Source: Prescottella equi
GTDB taxonomy: Bacteria > Actinomycetota > Actinomycetes > Mycobacteriales > Mycobacteriaceae
Direction of reading: 5' to 3'
DNA: 64,000 nucleotides
Assembly: GCF_002094305.1 (NCBI RefSeq)
Contig: NZ_LWTX01000003.1
Span: 1 to 64,000, forward strand
Both the position numbers and the translations under genes were made by a program. Each line of letters starts with the position of its first letter. Positions within the stretch are counted from its first letter, which is position 1. A model generated the notes under the pieces. That model had not been told where the DNA came from. It saw nothing but the letters and a program-made list of their open reading frames with translations, and did not search any database. Positions 1 through 7,901 of this stretch are shown here, piece by piece.

Positions 1-28
1 CCCCCGCCACTCCCACGAGTGGCGGGGG
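1..28 (-). terminator. Hairpin terminator after the amidohydrolase gene
   Basis: Perfect inverted repeat with 11-bp arms (CCCCCGCCACT and AGTGGCGGGGG) around a 6-nt loop, 20 bp beyond the stop codon of the minus-strand amidohydrolase gene. The GC-rich stem is typical of actinobacterial terminators. The window edge cuts off any following T-run, so the class of terminator cannot be judged. Confidence 0.6.
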
Positions 29-48
29 CATCCCCGTTCCGCGGTCGA

Positions 49-1773
49 TCAGGAAGCGCTCGGCGCCGGCTGCGCACCGCGCACGAGTCGACCCGGCAAC
101 GCACCGGTGTGCCGGCCGTCTTCCACCACCACCTCGCCGGCCACGACGGTCGCGACGTACCCCGTCGCGGTCTGCATCAGCCGCCGCCCGCCGGTCGGCA
201 GGTCGTACGTCACCTCGGGATGATCGGCCTGGAGCCTGTCGAAGTCGATGACGTTGAGGTCGGCCCGATAACCGGGACGGACCTGTCCACGGTCGAGCAG
301 CCCGACCACGGCCGCGGTGTCGGCTGTGTGCCGCTTGATCAGCCACTCCACGGGTAGGAGCTCGCCGACCTTGCGATCCCGGCCCCAGTGCGTGAGCAGC
401 GTCGTGGGGAAGCTCGCGTCGCAGATCGCGCCGCAGTGCGCGCCGCCGTCTCCGAGAGCAGGCACCGTGTCGGGGCGCACGAGCATCTCCCGGACCGCCT
501 CGAGGTTTCCGGCCGAGTAGTTGAGCATCGGGAAGTAGAGCAGTCCGCGCCCGTCCTGCGCCATCATCGCGTCGTAGGCGACCTCGGCGGCCGGTACTCC
601 GGATCGGTCGGCGAGCGCGGCGACCGAGTCGTCCGGCCCGGGCTCGTAGTTCGGCGGGTCACCGAGCAGGTACACCTGGTCGAACCGGGTCGACAGGCGC
701 TCGATGAATTCACTGTCGGTGTCCGGCTTCTCGGCCAGGATCGCGTCCCTGACCTCCGGCCGACGCAGTTGCTCCACGCGCTCTTCCCGCGGCAGATCCT
801 CGAGTGCCCGGTAGCTCGGGTAGGCCATGAACGGGTGCCAACTGAGCTCCCACCCGAGCATCACTCCCACGGCACGCGGCGCCACCTGACCGGTGATCGG
901 AATACCCTGTGCTGCCGATATTTCCGCAAGACCGTCGAGCAGGTCCCGCCACTTGTCAGGCGCCCGGTCACTTTGTACGACCGACACGGACATCGGCCTC
1001 TGCGCGGCCTCGACGATCGCACTGACGAACTCCATCTCCTCGGGCTGGTCCATGAAGTCGGAGATGAAGTCGATGACGCCGGCGCCCGCCTTCGCGAGCC
1101 CTGCCGCCATGCCGGTGAGTTCTTCCCGCGAGGCGGTCAGGCTCGGTGTGGGTTCGCCCGCGGACGTCTTGTGGACCGCGGATCGGGAGGTGGACCAGCC
1201 GAGTGCACCCGACTCGACCGCCTCGGCGACAAGGTCGCGCATCCGGTCCATCTCGTCCGCGGTCGGCCGCGCGAGATGGTCACCCCCGCGCCGGCCCATC
1301 ACGTAGGTGCGCAACGCGCCGTGCGGCAACTGTGCGGCGAAGTCGATCGCGTGCGGGGTGTCGATCGCGTCGAGATAATCGGGGAACGACTCCCAGTTCC
1401 ACGTCATCCCCTCCGCCAGAACGCTTCCGGGGATGTCCTCGACACCTTCCATGAGTCCGATGAGCCAGTCGCGCTGCTCCGGCTTGACGGGGGCGAAACC
1501 CACACCACAGTTGCCCATGACGACTGTGGTCACGCCGTGCAACGACGACGGGGTCAACAGCGGGTCCCAGGTGACCTGTCCGTCGTAGTGCGTGTGGATG
1601 TCGACGAATCCCGGGGTGACGAGCTTGCCGGCCGCGTCGATCTCCCGCCGCCCGGCGTCAGGCACGTCGCCGACGATCGAGATGCGCCCGTCGTCGACGG
1701 CGACGTCGGCGGCACGGGGCGGTTCACCGGTTCCGTCCACGACGAACCCGCCGCGGATCACCAGATCATGCAC
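49..1773 (-). CDS. N-acyl-D-amino-acid deacylase-type amidohydrolase
   Basis: A 574-residue metal-dependent amidohydrolase of the D-aminoacylase / dihydroorotase-like superfamily, expected to cleave an amide or cyclic amide in the cytoplasm. The N-terminal beta-sandwich is followed by the HxH metal motif (His60, His62 in DIHTHYDG). A late GDGGAHCG segment supplies the catalytic Asp/His region, and the C-terminus returns to the sandwich domain ([10 protein letters not shown]). Its length fits the family. It overlaps the esterase gene upstream by 8 bp, so the two are translationally coupled. The substrate is unknown; the neighbouring monooxygenase and esterase suggest a role in breaking down a cyclic or acylated compound. 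Confidence 0.85.
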   Translation of the reverse strand: MHDLVIRGGFVVDGTGEPPRAADVAVDDGRISIVGDVPDAGRREIDAAGKLVTPGFVDIHTHYDGQVTWDPLLTPSSLHGVTTVVMGNCGVGFAPVKPEQRDWLIGLMEGVEDIPGSVLAEGMTWNWESFPDYLDAIDTPHAIDFAAQLPHGALRTYVMGRRGGDHLARPTADEMDRMRDLVAEAVESGALGWSTSRSAVHKTSAGEPTPSLTASREELTGMAAGLAKAGAGVIDFISDFMDQPEEMEFVSAIVEAAQRPMSVSVVQSDRAPDKWRDLLDGLAEISAAQGIPITGQVAPRAVGVMLGWELSWHPFMAYPSYRALEDLPREERVEQLRRPEVRDAILAEKPDTDSEFIERLSTRFDQVYLLGDPPNYEPGPDDSVAALADRSGVPAAEVAYDAMMAQDGRGLLYFPMLNYSAGNLEAVREMLVRPDTVPALGDGGAHCGAICDASFPTTLLTHWGRDRKVGELLPVEWLIKRHTADTAAVVGLLDRGQVRPGYRADLNVIDFDRLQADHPEVTYDLPTGGRRLMQTATGYVATVVAGEVVVEDGRHTGALPGRLVRGAQPAPSAS

Positions 1774-2746
1774 GAACGCCTCCTGTGGTCGAATTCTTCT
1801 TCGCGTCTTCGTTTTCGAGGAGTACGGCGGCAGCGCGGACGATCGTCTGCGCCGCCTCCGCGGCGGCCGGAGAGACCCCCGTGAACTGCAGGAAACCGTG
1901 AGCCAGTGACGGGAACTGCAACAGTTCGACCGGCACTCCGGACGCCCTCAACCGCTCGGCGTACTCGACGCCCTCGTCGAGCAGCGGATCGTGGCCGCCG
2001 ACGACCACCACGGTGCGCGGCAGCCCGGACAGATCGGCGGCGCGCAGCGGCGACACCAGTGAACTCGTCCGGGTTTCCAGGTCGGGACAGTAGTGGTCGA
2101 GGAACCACTGCATCTCGCGGGAGCCGAGGAAGACCCCGGAATTCTGCACGTACGAGTCGCGTCCGAGATCGGCGTCGACTACCGGGTAGATCAGCACCTG
2201 CCCCGCGAGGTCGATACCGTCCTCGTCGCGGGAGAGGAGGGCGCACACCGCGGCCAGGTTGCCGCCGGCGCTGTCCCCGGTGACCACGACGGGTCCGGCG
2301 AGCCCCTCCGATCCTGCTGCCACCCAATGCAACACCGCCATCGCGTCCTCGGTCGCCGCGGGGAACGGATCCTCCGGAGCAAGTCGATAGTCCACACTCA
2401 CGACGTCCGCGCCGGCCTCGTCCGCAAGCATGCGGCACGTCGCGTCCGCGTAGTCGAGGTCGCCGGTCACCCAACCTCCGCCGTGGAAGTGAACGATCGT
2501 CCCCCCAGACCTGCGCGCCACCGGACGGTACAGGCGTACGCCGACGTGTTCACCCACCCGGTGCGCCGTGACCGCGGCGACCTCGGGACCCGGTGCGCAC
2601 GACTGCAGCGCGGCGCGGATCCGTTCCCGCGCACCTTCCGGGCCCAGTTCCACCATCGGCGGGAGGCCCGACCCCGACACCGCGGCAGCCACTGCCTGCA
2701 GTACCGGGTCCAATTCTGTTCGAGTGCCCTGCATGCCACTTGTCAT
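1766..2746 (-). CDS. HSL-family alpha/beta hydrolase (esterase)
   Basis: A 326-residue carboxylesterase of the hormone-sensitive-lipase family. It shows the HGGGW oxyanion motif (residues 88-92), the nucleophile elbow GDSAGG (Ser159), an Asp in VGGHDPLLDEG and the catalytic His in LAHGF. It would hydrolyse short-chain esters or lactones. Pairing with the nearby Baeyer-Villiger monooxygenase, which makes esters or lactones, gives a natural substrate (inference). An alternative start is the ATG at residue 5. A palindrome lies just upstream at 2750-2760. It is first in a two-gene unit with the amidohydrolase. Confidence 0.88.
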   Translation of the reverse strand: MTSGMQGTRTELDPVLQAVAAAVSGSGLPPMVELGPEGARERIRAALQSCAPGPEVAAVTAHRVGEHVGVRLYRPVARRSGGTIVHFHGGGWVTGDLDYADATCRMLADEAGADVVSVDYRLAPEDPFPAATEDAMAVLHWVAAGSEGLAGPVVVTGDSAGGNLAAVCALLSRDEDGIDLAGQVLIYPVVDADLGRDSYVQNSGVFLGSREMQWFLDHYCPDLETRTSSLVSPLRAADLSGLPRTVVVVGGHDPLLDEGVEYAERLRASGVPVELLQFPSLAHGFLQFTGVSPAAAEAAQTIVRAAAVLLENEDAKKNSTTGGVRA

Positions 2747-2749
2747 GAA

Positions 2750-2760
2750 TTAGAATCTAA
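2750..2760 (-). promoter_or_regulatory. Palindromic operator/promoter upstream of the esterase
   Basis: TTAGAATCTAA is a perfect dyad around its central base, in an AT-rich patch that stands out from the GC-rich surroundings and lies 3 bp before the esterase start. Read on the minus strand it contains TAGATT and TAATTC, both plausible -10 hexamers. It could bind the TetR protein encoded at 2878-3504 (inference). Confidence 0.45.
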
Positions 2761-2877
2761 CTCTAGTCTGACGGTATGACAACGGTCACACCCGCGGGGG
2801 CGGCCCGCTCAACGCTGCTGCACGGCTTGATTTCTCGCAGTGGTCGAGTCCGGGACGGTCGCGGACGACAGGAAGGA

Positions 2878-3504
2878 TCAGGCCCCGGTATCGGCCGCGA
2901 AGACGAGGTCGACCGTACGGTCGAGCAGGCGGTGCACCTCGCCTATGTCCTGCCGTCCCATGCCGAAGAGCATCACTTCGTGGGTGAGCACCGCGGTCAC
3001 GATCGCGACGAGGTCCGCCGCGTCGCCGTCCGGCAGGTCGAACAGATGCTCTCGGTACGACGCGAGGGCCTGCGCGGAGAACTCCGCGAACAGCGCGCAC
3101 ACGACGGGATCGGTCGAGTGCCGAAGCACGTTCTGCAGGCGCAGGTACGTGGGGAACTCCTCGAAGCGGTCGACCGAGTGGTGCAGCCGAATCCGGATAC
3201 GTTCGGCCGGCGGCAGCCCCGGATCCGGCGCACCGCCGTGTTTGATCGGGTCGGCGGCGGACCAGTCGAGCAGCACGGCCGCGTACAACTGCTCCTTGGA
3301 GGCGAAGTAGCGGTAGACGGTCCCCAGCGCGACACCCGACCGTTCTGCGACGTCGCGGATCTGGATTCGCTCGAAATCGTCGGCGACCAGCAGTTCGCCG
3401 GCAGCATCGATGATGCGCTGACGCCGCTCCCGCTGCCCCCTCGGCAATGCCGCGGGGTCGGGCAACGTCGGCCTGTCCGGCCGGTCCTGCTCGCCTGCAC
3501 CCAC
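2878..3504 (-). CDS. TetR/AcrR family transcriptional regulator
   Basis: A 208-residue repressor with an N-terminal helix-turn-helix (RIIDAAGELLVADD, then IRDVAERSGVALGTVYRYFASKEQLY) and a ligand-binding C-terminal half. I chose the GTG start at 3504 because GGGAGG stands 9 nt upstream. The longer open frame to 3624 would run over the start of the divergent monooxygenase gene and has no helix-turn-helix in its extra 40 residues. It probably controls the divergent monooxygenase and/or the downstream esterase-amidohydrolase pair. The ligand is unknown. Confidence 0.88.
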   Translation of the reverse strand: MGAGEQDRPDRPTLPDPAALPRGQRERRQRIIDAAGELLVADDFERIQIRDVAERSGVALGTVYRYFASKEQLYAAVLLDWSAADPIKHGGAPDPGLPPAERIRIRLHHSVDRFEEFPTYLRLQNVLRHSTDPVVCALFAEFSAQALASYREHLFDLPDGDAADLVAIVTAVLTHEVMLFGMGRQDIGEVHRLLDRTVDLVFAADTGA

Positions 3505-3604
3505 GCTCGTACGCCTCCCATCGCGCCCGCCGCGCCGGCGGGACAACTGCTGCACCGATGCTACTGACCCCTGCTCACCCCACCACGAAACGAGGTCCAC
3601 CCCC

Positions 3605-5218
3605 ATGCCGAACAACGATTCCACCGAACCGACCTACGACGTCGTCGTCGTGGGCGCCGGATTCGCCGGCCTGTACGCACTGCACAGCCTGCGCCGACGC
3701 GGCATGTCGGTGCGACTGTTCGAGGCCGGCGACGGCGTGGGCGGCACCTGGTTCTGGAACCGCTACCCGGGCGCGCGGTGCGACGTCGACAGCGCCGACT
3801 ACTCCTACTCGTTCGACGAGGCACTGCAGCAGGAATGGGAGTGGACCGAGCGCTATCCGACGCAGCCCGAGATCCTGCGCTACCTCGAACACGTGGCCGA
3901 CCGTTTCGGACTACGCGAGGACATCACGCTGGGCACCCGCGTCACGTCGGCGCACTTCGACGAGGACGGGGAACTCTGGGCGATCGGCACCGACTCGGAC
4001 GCCGGCAGCGTCACCGCGCGCTGGGTGATCATGGCGACCGGCGCGTTGTCGACGGCCCGACTGCCCGCGATCGACGGCCTCGACACGTTCGCGGGCGAGA
4101 TCCTGCACACCGCACAATGGCCCACGGAGGGAGTCGATTTCACCGGCAGGCGGGTCGGCGTGATCGGAACCGGGTCGTCCGGAGTGCAGGCGATCCCGCT
4201 GATCGCGCAGCAGGCGGACCGGCTGACGGTGTTCCAACGGACACCAGGATTCGTGATCCCGGCCCGGAACCGCCCGCTGGACGCCGGCGAACTCGCCGCG
4301 ATCAAGGCCGACTACCCGGCCCGGCGTCAGTTGCAGCGCGAGTCGCACGGCGGCTGGATCCTGCCGCCGCCCGTGGGATCGGCACTCCAGACCGCCCCCG
4401 AGGTCCGGATCAAGGAGTACGAGGCACGGTGGGCTGTGGGCGGACTCGCCTACCAGACCACGTTCGACGACGTCATGACCGACCTCGCAGCGAACGAGAC
4501 GTCCGCGGAGTTCGTACGGTCCAAGATTCGCGAGACCGTCACCGATCCGGACACGGCAGAAGCACTGTGCCCCAAGGGGTATCCGCTGGGTGCCAAGCGC
4601 GTCTGCATCGGCACCGACTACTACGAGACCTACAACCGCGACAACGTCGCACTCGTCGACCTGCGGTCCGACCCGATCGTGGAGATCGTTCCGGAGGGCA
4701 TCCGCACCGAGACCGGCATCCACGAACTCGACGCGCTGGTCTTCGCGACCGGATTCGACGCCCTGACCGGCGCCCTGGGTGAGATCGACATCCGCGGCCG
4801 GGAGGGCGCCGGCCTGCGCGAGACCTGGCAGGACGGTCCGCGAACCTACCTCGGCGTCGCGGTGGCCGGGTTCCCCAACCTGTTCGTCATCACCGGACCC
4901 GGCAGTCCCTCGGTGCTGTCGAACGTCGTCGTGTCGATCGAGCAGCACGTCGAGTGGGTGGTCGGCTACCTCGACCACATGCGCGAACGCGGCGCCCGGC
5001 TCGCCGAGGCGACCACGCAGGCGCAGGACGAGTGGGGCGAACACCTGACGACGATCGCCGCCGGCAGCATCTACCAGCAGGCCGACTCGTGGTACCTCGG
5101 CGCCAACGTGCCGGGAAAGCCCCGCGTCTTCATGCCCTACCTCGGCGGCGTCGGCAACTACCGCAATCTGTGCACCCGGATCGCCGCCGACGGCTACCGC
5201 GGGTTCACGACGACCTAG
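3605..5218 (+). CDS. Flavin Baeyer-Villiger monooxygenase
   Basis: A 537-residue FAD/NADPH type I Baeyer-Villiger monooxygenase, which inserts oxygen next to a ketone to give an ester or lactone. The first Rossmann motif GAGFAG is at residues 17-22, followed by GGTWFWNRYPGARCD. The fingerprint FxGxxxHxxxWP is at residues 162-173, and the second Rossmann motif GTGSSG follows at about 187-192. Size and motifs match cyclohexanone and related cycloalkanone monooxygenases. It is divergent from the TetR gene with about 100 bp between them. Sequence cannot separate cyclic from linear ketone substrates. Confidence 0.93.
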   Translation: MPNNDSTEPTYDVVVVGAGFAGLYALHSLRRRGMSVRLFEAGDGVGGTWFWNRYPGARCDVDSADYSYSFDEALQQEWEWTERYPTQPEILRYLEHVADRFGLREDITLGTRVTSAHFDEDGELWAIGTDSDAGSVTARWVIMATGALSTARLPAIDGLDTFAGEILHTAQWPTEGVDFTGRRVGVIGTGSSGVQAIPLIAQQADRLTVFQRTPGFVIPARNRPLDAGELAAIKADYPARRQLQRESHGGWILPPPVGSALQTAPEVRIKEYEARWAVGGLAYQTTFDDVMTDLAANETSAEFVRSKIRETVTDPDTAEALCPKGYPLGAKRVCIGTDYYETYNRDNVALVDLRSDPIVEIVPEGIRTETGIHELDALVFATGFDALTGALGEIDIRGREGAGLRETWQDGPRTYLGVAVAGFPNLFVITGPGSPSVLSNVVVSIEQHVEWVVGYLDHMRERGARLAEATTQAQDEWGEHLTTIAAGSIYQQADSWYLGANVPGKPRVFMPYLGGVGNYRNLCTRIAADGYRGFTTT

Positions 5219-5239
5219 TCGGCGTCCCCGCGGCTCGCG

Positions 5240-5710
5240 TCAGTCTTCGGCGTTGCGGGCCTGCCACGAGCGATACACGTCGACGGCGTCGGCACGCTCC
5301 TCGTAGCGCATGGGCAGCCGGCGATCCTGCCACGGCTTGGCGAACTCGTCGTAGAAGGTGGCGAGTTCGAAGTACTTGCGGGCGTCGACGTAGTAGGGCT
5401 CGTACGAGTCGCGGGTGGTGAGGAAGACGATCTCGTCGGGCGAGCAGTAGTACAGCGAGCCCAGACACATCGGGCACGGATGCGCGAGAACGTAGATGGT
5501 GGTGCCGGTGAGGTGCTCGGTGCCCAGTTCGGTGCAGGCCTGGCGGATGGCGAGGATCTCGGCGTGAGCGGTGGGGTCGCCGGTCTGGGCGACCCTGTTG
5601 GGGCTCTCGGCGAGAACCTTGCCGTCCTTGACGATGACGGCCGCGAACGGGCGACCGCCCTCGGCGACGTTCTGGCGGGCGAGGTCGATGGTGCGCTGGA
5701 CGAAGTCCAT
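5240..5710 (-). CDS. Guanine deaminase-like nucleobase deaminase in the cyanate operon
   Basis: A 156-residue cytidine-deaminase-fold zinc hydrolase. The catalytic signature is H49-A-E51 with C79 and C82 in PCPMCLG. Length and layout match small bacterial guanine deaminases such as Bacillus GuaD (also 156 residues). Small guanine deaminases are known to have side activity on ammeline, an s-triazine. The gene is third in the carbonic anhydrase-cyanase operon, where E. coli has the CynX transporter, and has a strong GGAGGAG ribosome site. The position suggests that its amine substrate feeds or follows cyanate formation (inference). It could also be an ordinary purine salvage enzyme. Confidence 0.85.
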   Translation of the reverse strand: MDFVQRTIDLARQNVAEGGRPFAAVIVKDGKVLAESPNRVAQTGDPTAHAEILAIRQACTELGTEHLTGTTIYVLAHPCPMCLGSLYYCSPDEIVFLTTRDSYEPYYVDARKYFELATFYDEFAKPWQDRRLPMRYEERADAVDVYRSWQARNAED

Positions 5711-5746
5711 GAAACTCCTCCGGAGGTGGATCGGGGTGCTGGGGAA

Positions 5747-6217
5747 TCAGAACGGCTTGGTCGGCAGGTACTTGCCGTTCAGGGTGATGACGGCGCGCTC
5801 GCCACCTTCGGGGTCGGCTACCTTCTGCACGTCGAGGGTGAAGTTGATCGCGGAGATGATGCCGTCGCCGAACTGCTCGTGGACCAGCGCCTTGAGAGTG
5901 GTGCCGTACACCTGGAGCATCTCGTAGAAGCGGTAGATGGTGGGGTCGGTCGGGATACCGCCGGGAATCGAACCGCGGGTCGGGACACACTGCAGCAGCA
6001 TTGCCGCGTCCTCGTCGAGGCCGAGCAACTCGGCGACGGCCACGGCAGACTTCTCCGGCAGCGCGTGCTGGCCGAGCACCGCCGCGGTGGTGAAGGCCAC
6101 GGACAGGCCGGAGGCGTCGGCGATCTGCTGCCAGGACAGATCCTTGCGGGTCTTGGCATCGACAGCGGCGACGGCGACGGCCTGGCGGGCGGCGGGGTCG
6201 AACTGGGACTGGATCAT
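5747..6217 (-). CDS. cynS: Cyanate hydratase (cyanase)
   Basis: A 156-residue cyanase that converts cyanate and bicarbonate to ammonia and CO2 via carbamate. An N-terminal helical domain (residues 1-85) is followed by the catalytic domain. Arg96, Glu99 and Ser122 stand at exactly the numbers of the E. coli active-site residues (TIYRFYEM and [10 protein letters not shown]). The active site forms in a decamer in the characterised family member. It lies between the carbonic anhydrase and deaminase genes, all on one strand with short gaps, so it is very probably co-transcribed from the promoter shared with cynR. Confidence 0.97.
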   Translation of the reverse strand: MIQSQFDPAARQAVAVAAVDAKTRKDLSWQQIADASGLSVAFTTAAVLGQHALPEKSAVAVAELLGLDEDAAMLLQCVPTRGSIPGGIPTDPTIYRFYEMLQVYGTTLKALVHEQFGDGIISAINFTLDVQKVADPEGGERAVITLNGKYLPTKPF

Positions 6218-6251
6218 GATCGGATTTCCTTACTTCTCGGGGTGGACGGTT

Positions 6252-6818
6252 TCAGGCGGATACATCCGCGACCTCGCCGGCCGCGATGTCGAATACCCAC
6301 CCGTGGAGGGCGACTTTCTTCTCCGCCAGCGCGCGAGCCACGGACGGGTGGGTGGCCAAGTTGGCGAGTTGTGCGTGGACGTTCTGGCGGACGAGGGCTC
6401 CGACGTCACCGGCGGTGGTGGTGCGGGCCCGGGAGGCGTCCGCGTACCGCAGCCACGCGGCGACGGCCGGCGCGGCGCTGAGGTCGTGGCTCCGAGCGAT
6501 GGCGGTCATGGCACCGCACGCCGAGTGGCCGCAGACGACGATGTCCCGCACGCCCAGTACGGCGACGGCGTACTCGATGCTCGCTGCCACGCCGTCGGCT
6601 TCGGGCGTGTAGGCGGGCACCAGGTTGCCGGCGGTGCGAATGACGAACAGGTCGCCCGGATCGGTACCGGTGATCAGTTCGGGAACGACGCGGGCGTCGG
6701 AGCAGCCGATGAACAGCGTGTGCGGCGAGTGGTGGGTGGCCAGGTGAGCGAAGAGTTCCGCCTTTGCCGGGAAGACGTCCTTCCGGAAATGAGCGACTCC
6801 TTCGATGAGGTCCTGCAT
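6252..6818 (-). CDS. cynT: Beta-carbonic anhydrase of the cyanate operon
   Basis: A 188-residue beta-class carbonic anhydrase that returns CO2 to bicarbonate, the co-substrate of cyanase. Zinc ligands and the Asp-Arg dyad are visible: C39-S-D41-A-R43, and H98-S-A-C101-GAM. It is the first gene of the minus-strand operon and is divergent from cynR, with GAAGGA as ribosome site. In E. coli CynT plays the same part: it stops the cell running out of bicarbonate while cyanate is degraded. Confidence 0.95.
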   Translation of the reverse strand: MQDLIEGVAHFRKDVFPAKAELFAHLATHHSPHTLFIGCSDARVVPELITGTDPGDLFVIRTAGNLVPAYTPEADGVAASIEYAVAVLGVRDIVVCGHSACGAMTAIARSHDLSAAPAVAAWLRYADASRARTTTAGDVGALVRQNVHAQLANLATHPSVARALAEKKVALHGWVFDIAAGEVADVSA

Positions 6819-6855
6819 GGGTCACGTCCTTCGTGGGTGGGTTACGTGATCCACC

Positions 6856-6922
6856 GTGCACGAACTGCACCTATAGAGTCCAAGACTTGTTGTCCATGAA
6901 ACCGATTGCTCACATCTATAGT
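6856..6922. promoter_or_regulatory. Divergent cynT/cynR control region with a LysR box
   Basis: TGCACGAACTGCA at 6857-6869 is a T-N11-A LysR box with dyad arms GTGCA/TGCAC. A second small dyad, CAAG-A-CTTG, is at 6881-6889. CTATAG occurs twice, at 6871-6876 and 6916-6921. The first gives a possible minus-strand -10 for cynT. The second lies inside TATAGT (6917-6922), a good plus-strand -10 for cynR. CynR-family proteins bind such divergent regions and respond to cyanate. Which dyad is the recognition site is inference. Confidence 0.65.
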
Positions 6923-6929
6923 GATGGTC

Positions 6930-7877
6930 ATGGTCGCCCTGGAACTGCGCCACCTGCGCTACCTGATCGCCGTCGCCGAACGCGGCAACTTCACCCGCGC
7001 GGCCGAGGACCTGCACATCTCCCAGCCCACGCTCTCCCAACAGATCCGGCAACTCGAGCGGGCAGTCGGCGTGCAACTGCTCGACCGCACCGGCCGCACC
7101 GTGCAACTCACCGACGCCGGCGCCGTCTACACCGAGCACGCCAGACGCGCGCTACGCGACCTCGACGCCGCCGAACGTGCGGTTCACGACGTCCAGGATC
7201 TTTCCCGCGGCCACCTACGTCTGGGCGTCACCCCCACCTTCACCGCCTACCTGATCGGCCCGCTCGTCGCCGAACTCCACACGCGTTTCCCGGGCATCGG
7301 CCTGACCCTCACCGAGACGACTCAGGACCGCATCGAGGCAGCACTGCTCGCCGACGACCTCGACCTCGGCGTCGCCTTCGCGGGCGCACACCCGGCCGGT
7401 ATCACCGCCACACCGCTCTTCACGGAAACCCTCAGCCTGGTGGTCGGCGGATCACGAACGCCGGAACCGCCGAAAGCCCTATCCGTGCAGGCTCTCCAGG
7501 CACAGCAACTCGCACTCCTCAGCGGCGACTTCGCCACCCGCGGCCATATCGACGCCTACTTCGCCGAACACCGGATCGAGCCTCGAATCACGGTCGAGGC
7601 CAACACCATCCAGGCGCTCACCGAGATCGTGCAACGCACATCGGTGGCCACCGTCCTACCGGACGCGATCACGCACGACCACCCGCACCTCGTCCCCGTT
7701 CCGCTGGACCCTCCGCTGCCCGCCCGCACGGTCACGCTCCTGGATCGACGAGGGGCCTATCGCAGCGCCGCGGCCCGGGCGTTCACCCGGCTCACCCACG
7801 ACATCGTCCGGGTCCGCGGCTACACCCCAGCGCCCGCGGCCCGTGGTTACATGGACGTCGAAGCACGCCGTCCGTGA
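6930..7877 (+). CDS. cynR: LysR-type regulator of the cyanate operon
   Basis: A 315-residue LysR activator with an N-terminal winged helix-turn-helix (NFTRAAEDLHISQPTLSQQI) and a periplasmic-binding-like effector domain. It aligns along its length with E. coli CynR, including VTPTFTAYLIGPL and the late PDAI region. The open frame could begin at TTG 6906, but ATG 6930 lies about 7 bp after the -10 box TATAGT (6917-6922), so a leaderless transcript is likely; ATG 6924 is the alternative. It is divergent from cynT-cynS-deaminase and probably activates them with cyanate. Confidence 0.92.
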   Translation: MVALELRHLRYLIAVAERGNFTRAAEDLHISQPTLSQQIRQLERAVGVQLLDRTGRTVQLTDAGAVYTEHARRALRDLDAAERAVHDVQDLSRGHLRLGVTPTFTAYLIGPLVAELHTRFPGIGLTLTETTQDRIEAALLADDLDLGVAFAGAHPAGITATPLFTETLSLVVGGSRTPEPPKALSVQALQAQQLALLSGDFATRGHIDAYFAEHRIEPRITVEANTIQALTEIVQRTSVATVLPDAITHDHPHLVPVPLDPPLPARTVTLLDRRGAYRSAAARAFTRLTHDIVRVRGYTPAPAARGYMDVEARRP

Positions 7878-7901
7878 CGATCGATCGTTGGGAGCAGCGC
7901 C

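Noticed and set aside
388-1884. Long plus-strand open frame (498 codons) opposite the amidohydrolase
   Set aside because: Arg/Gly/Val-rich low-information translation with no motif; it is the antisense shadow of the convincing minus-strand gene in GC-rich DNA.
3505-3624. Longer TetR start at 3624
   Set aside because: It would overlap the divergent monooxygenase start; the GTG at 3504 has a strong ribosome site and starts just before the helix-turn-helix.
6881-6889. KstR2-type CAAG/CTTG operator in the cyn region
   Set aside because: The half-sites are 1 bp apart, not the 2 bp of KstR2 sites, and the context is cyanate, not steroid, metabolism.
6906-6929. TTG start for cynR
   Set aside because: It lies upstream of and across the probable -10 box; ATG 6930 fits a leaderless transcript and the LysR family length.
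7877-7888. Palindrome ACGATCGATCGT before ilvD as an operator
   Set aside because: It lies 10 bp past the cynR stop with no other promoter signal; CGATCG tracts are common by chance in this DNA.
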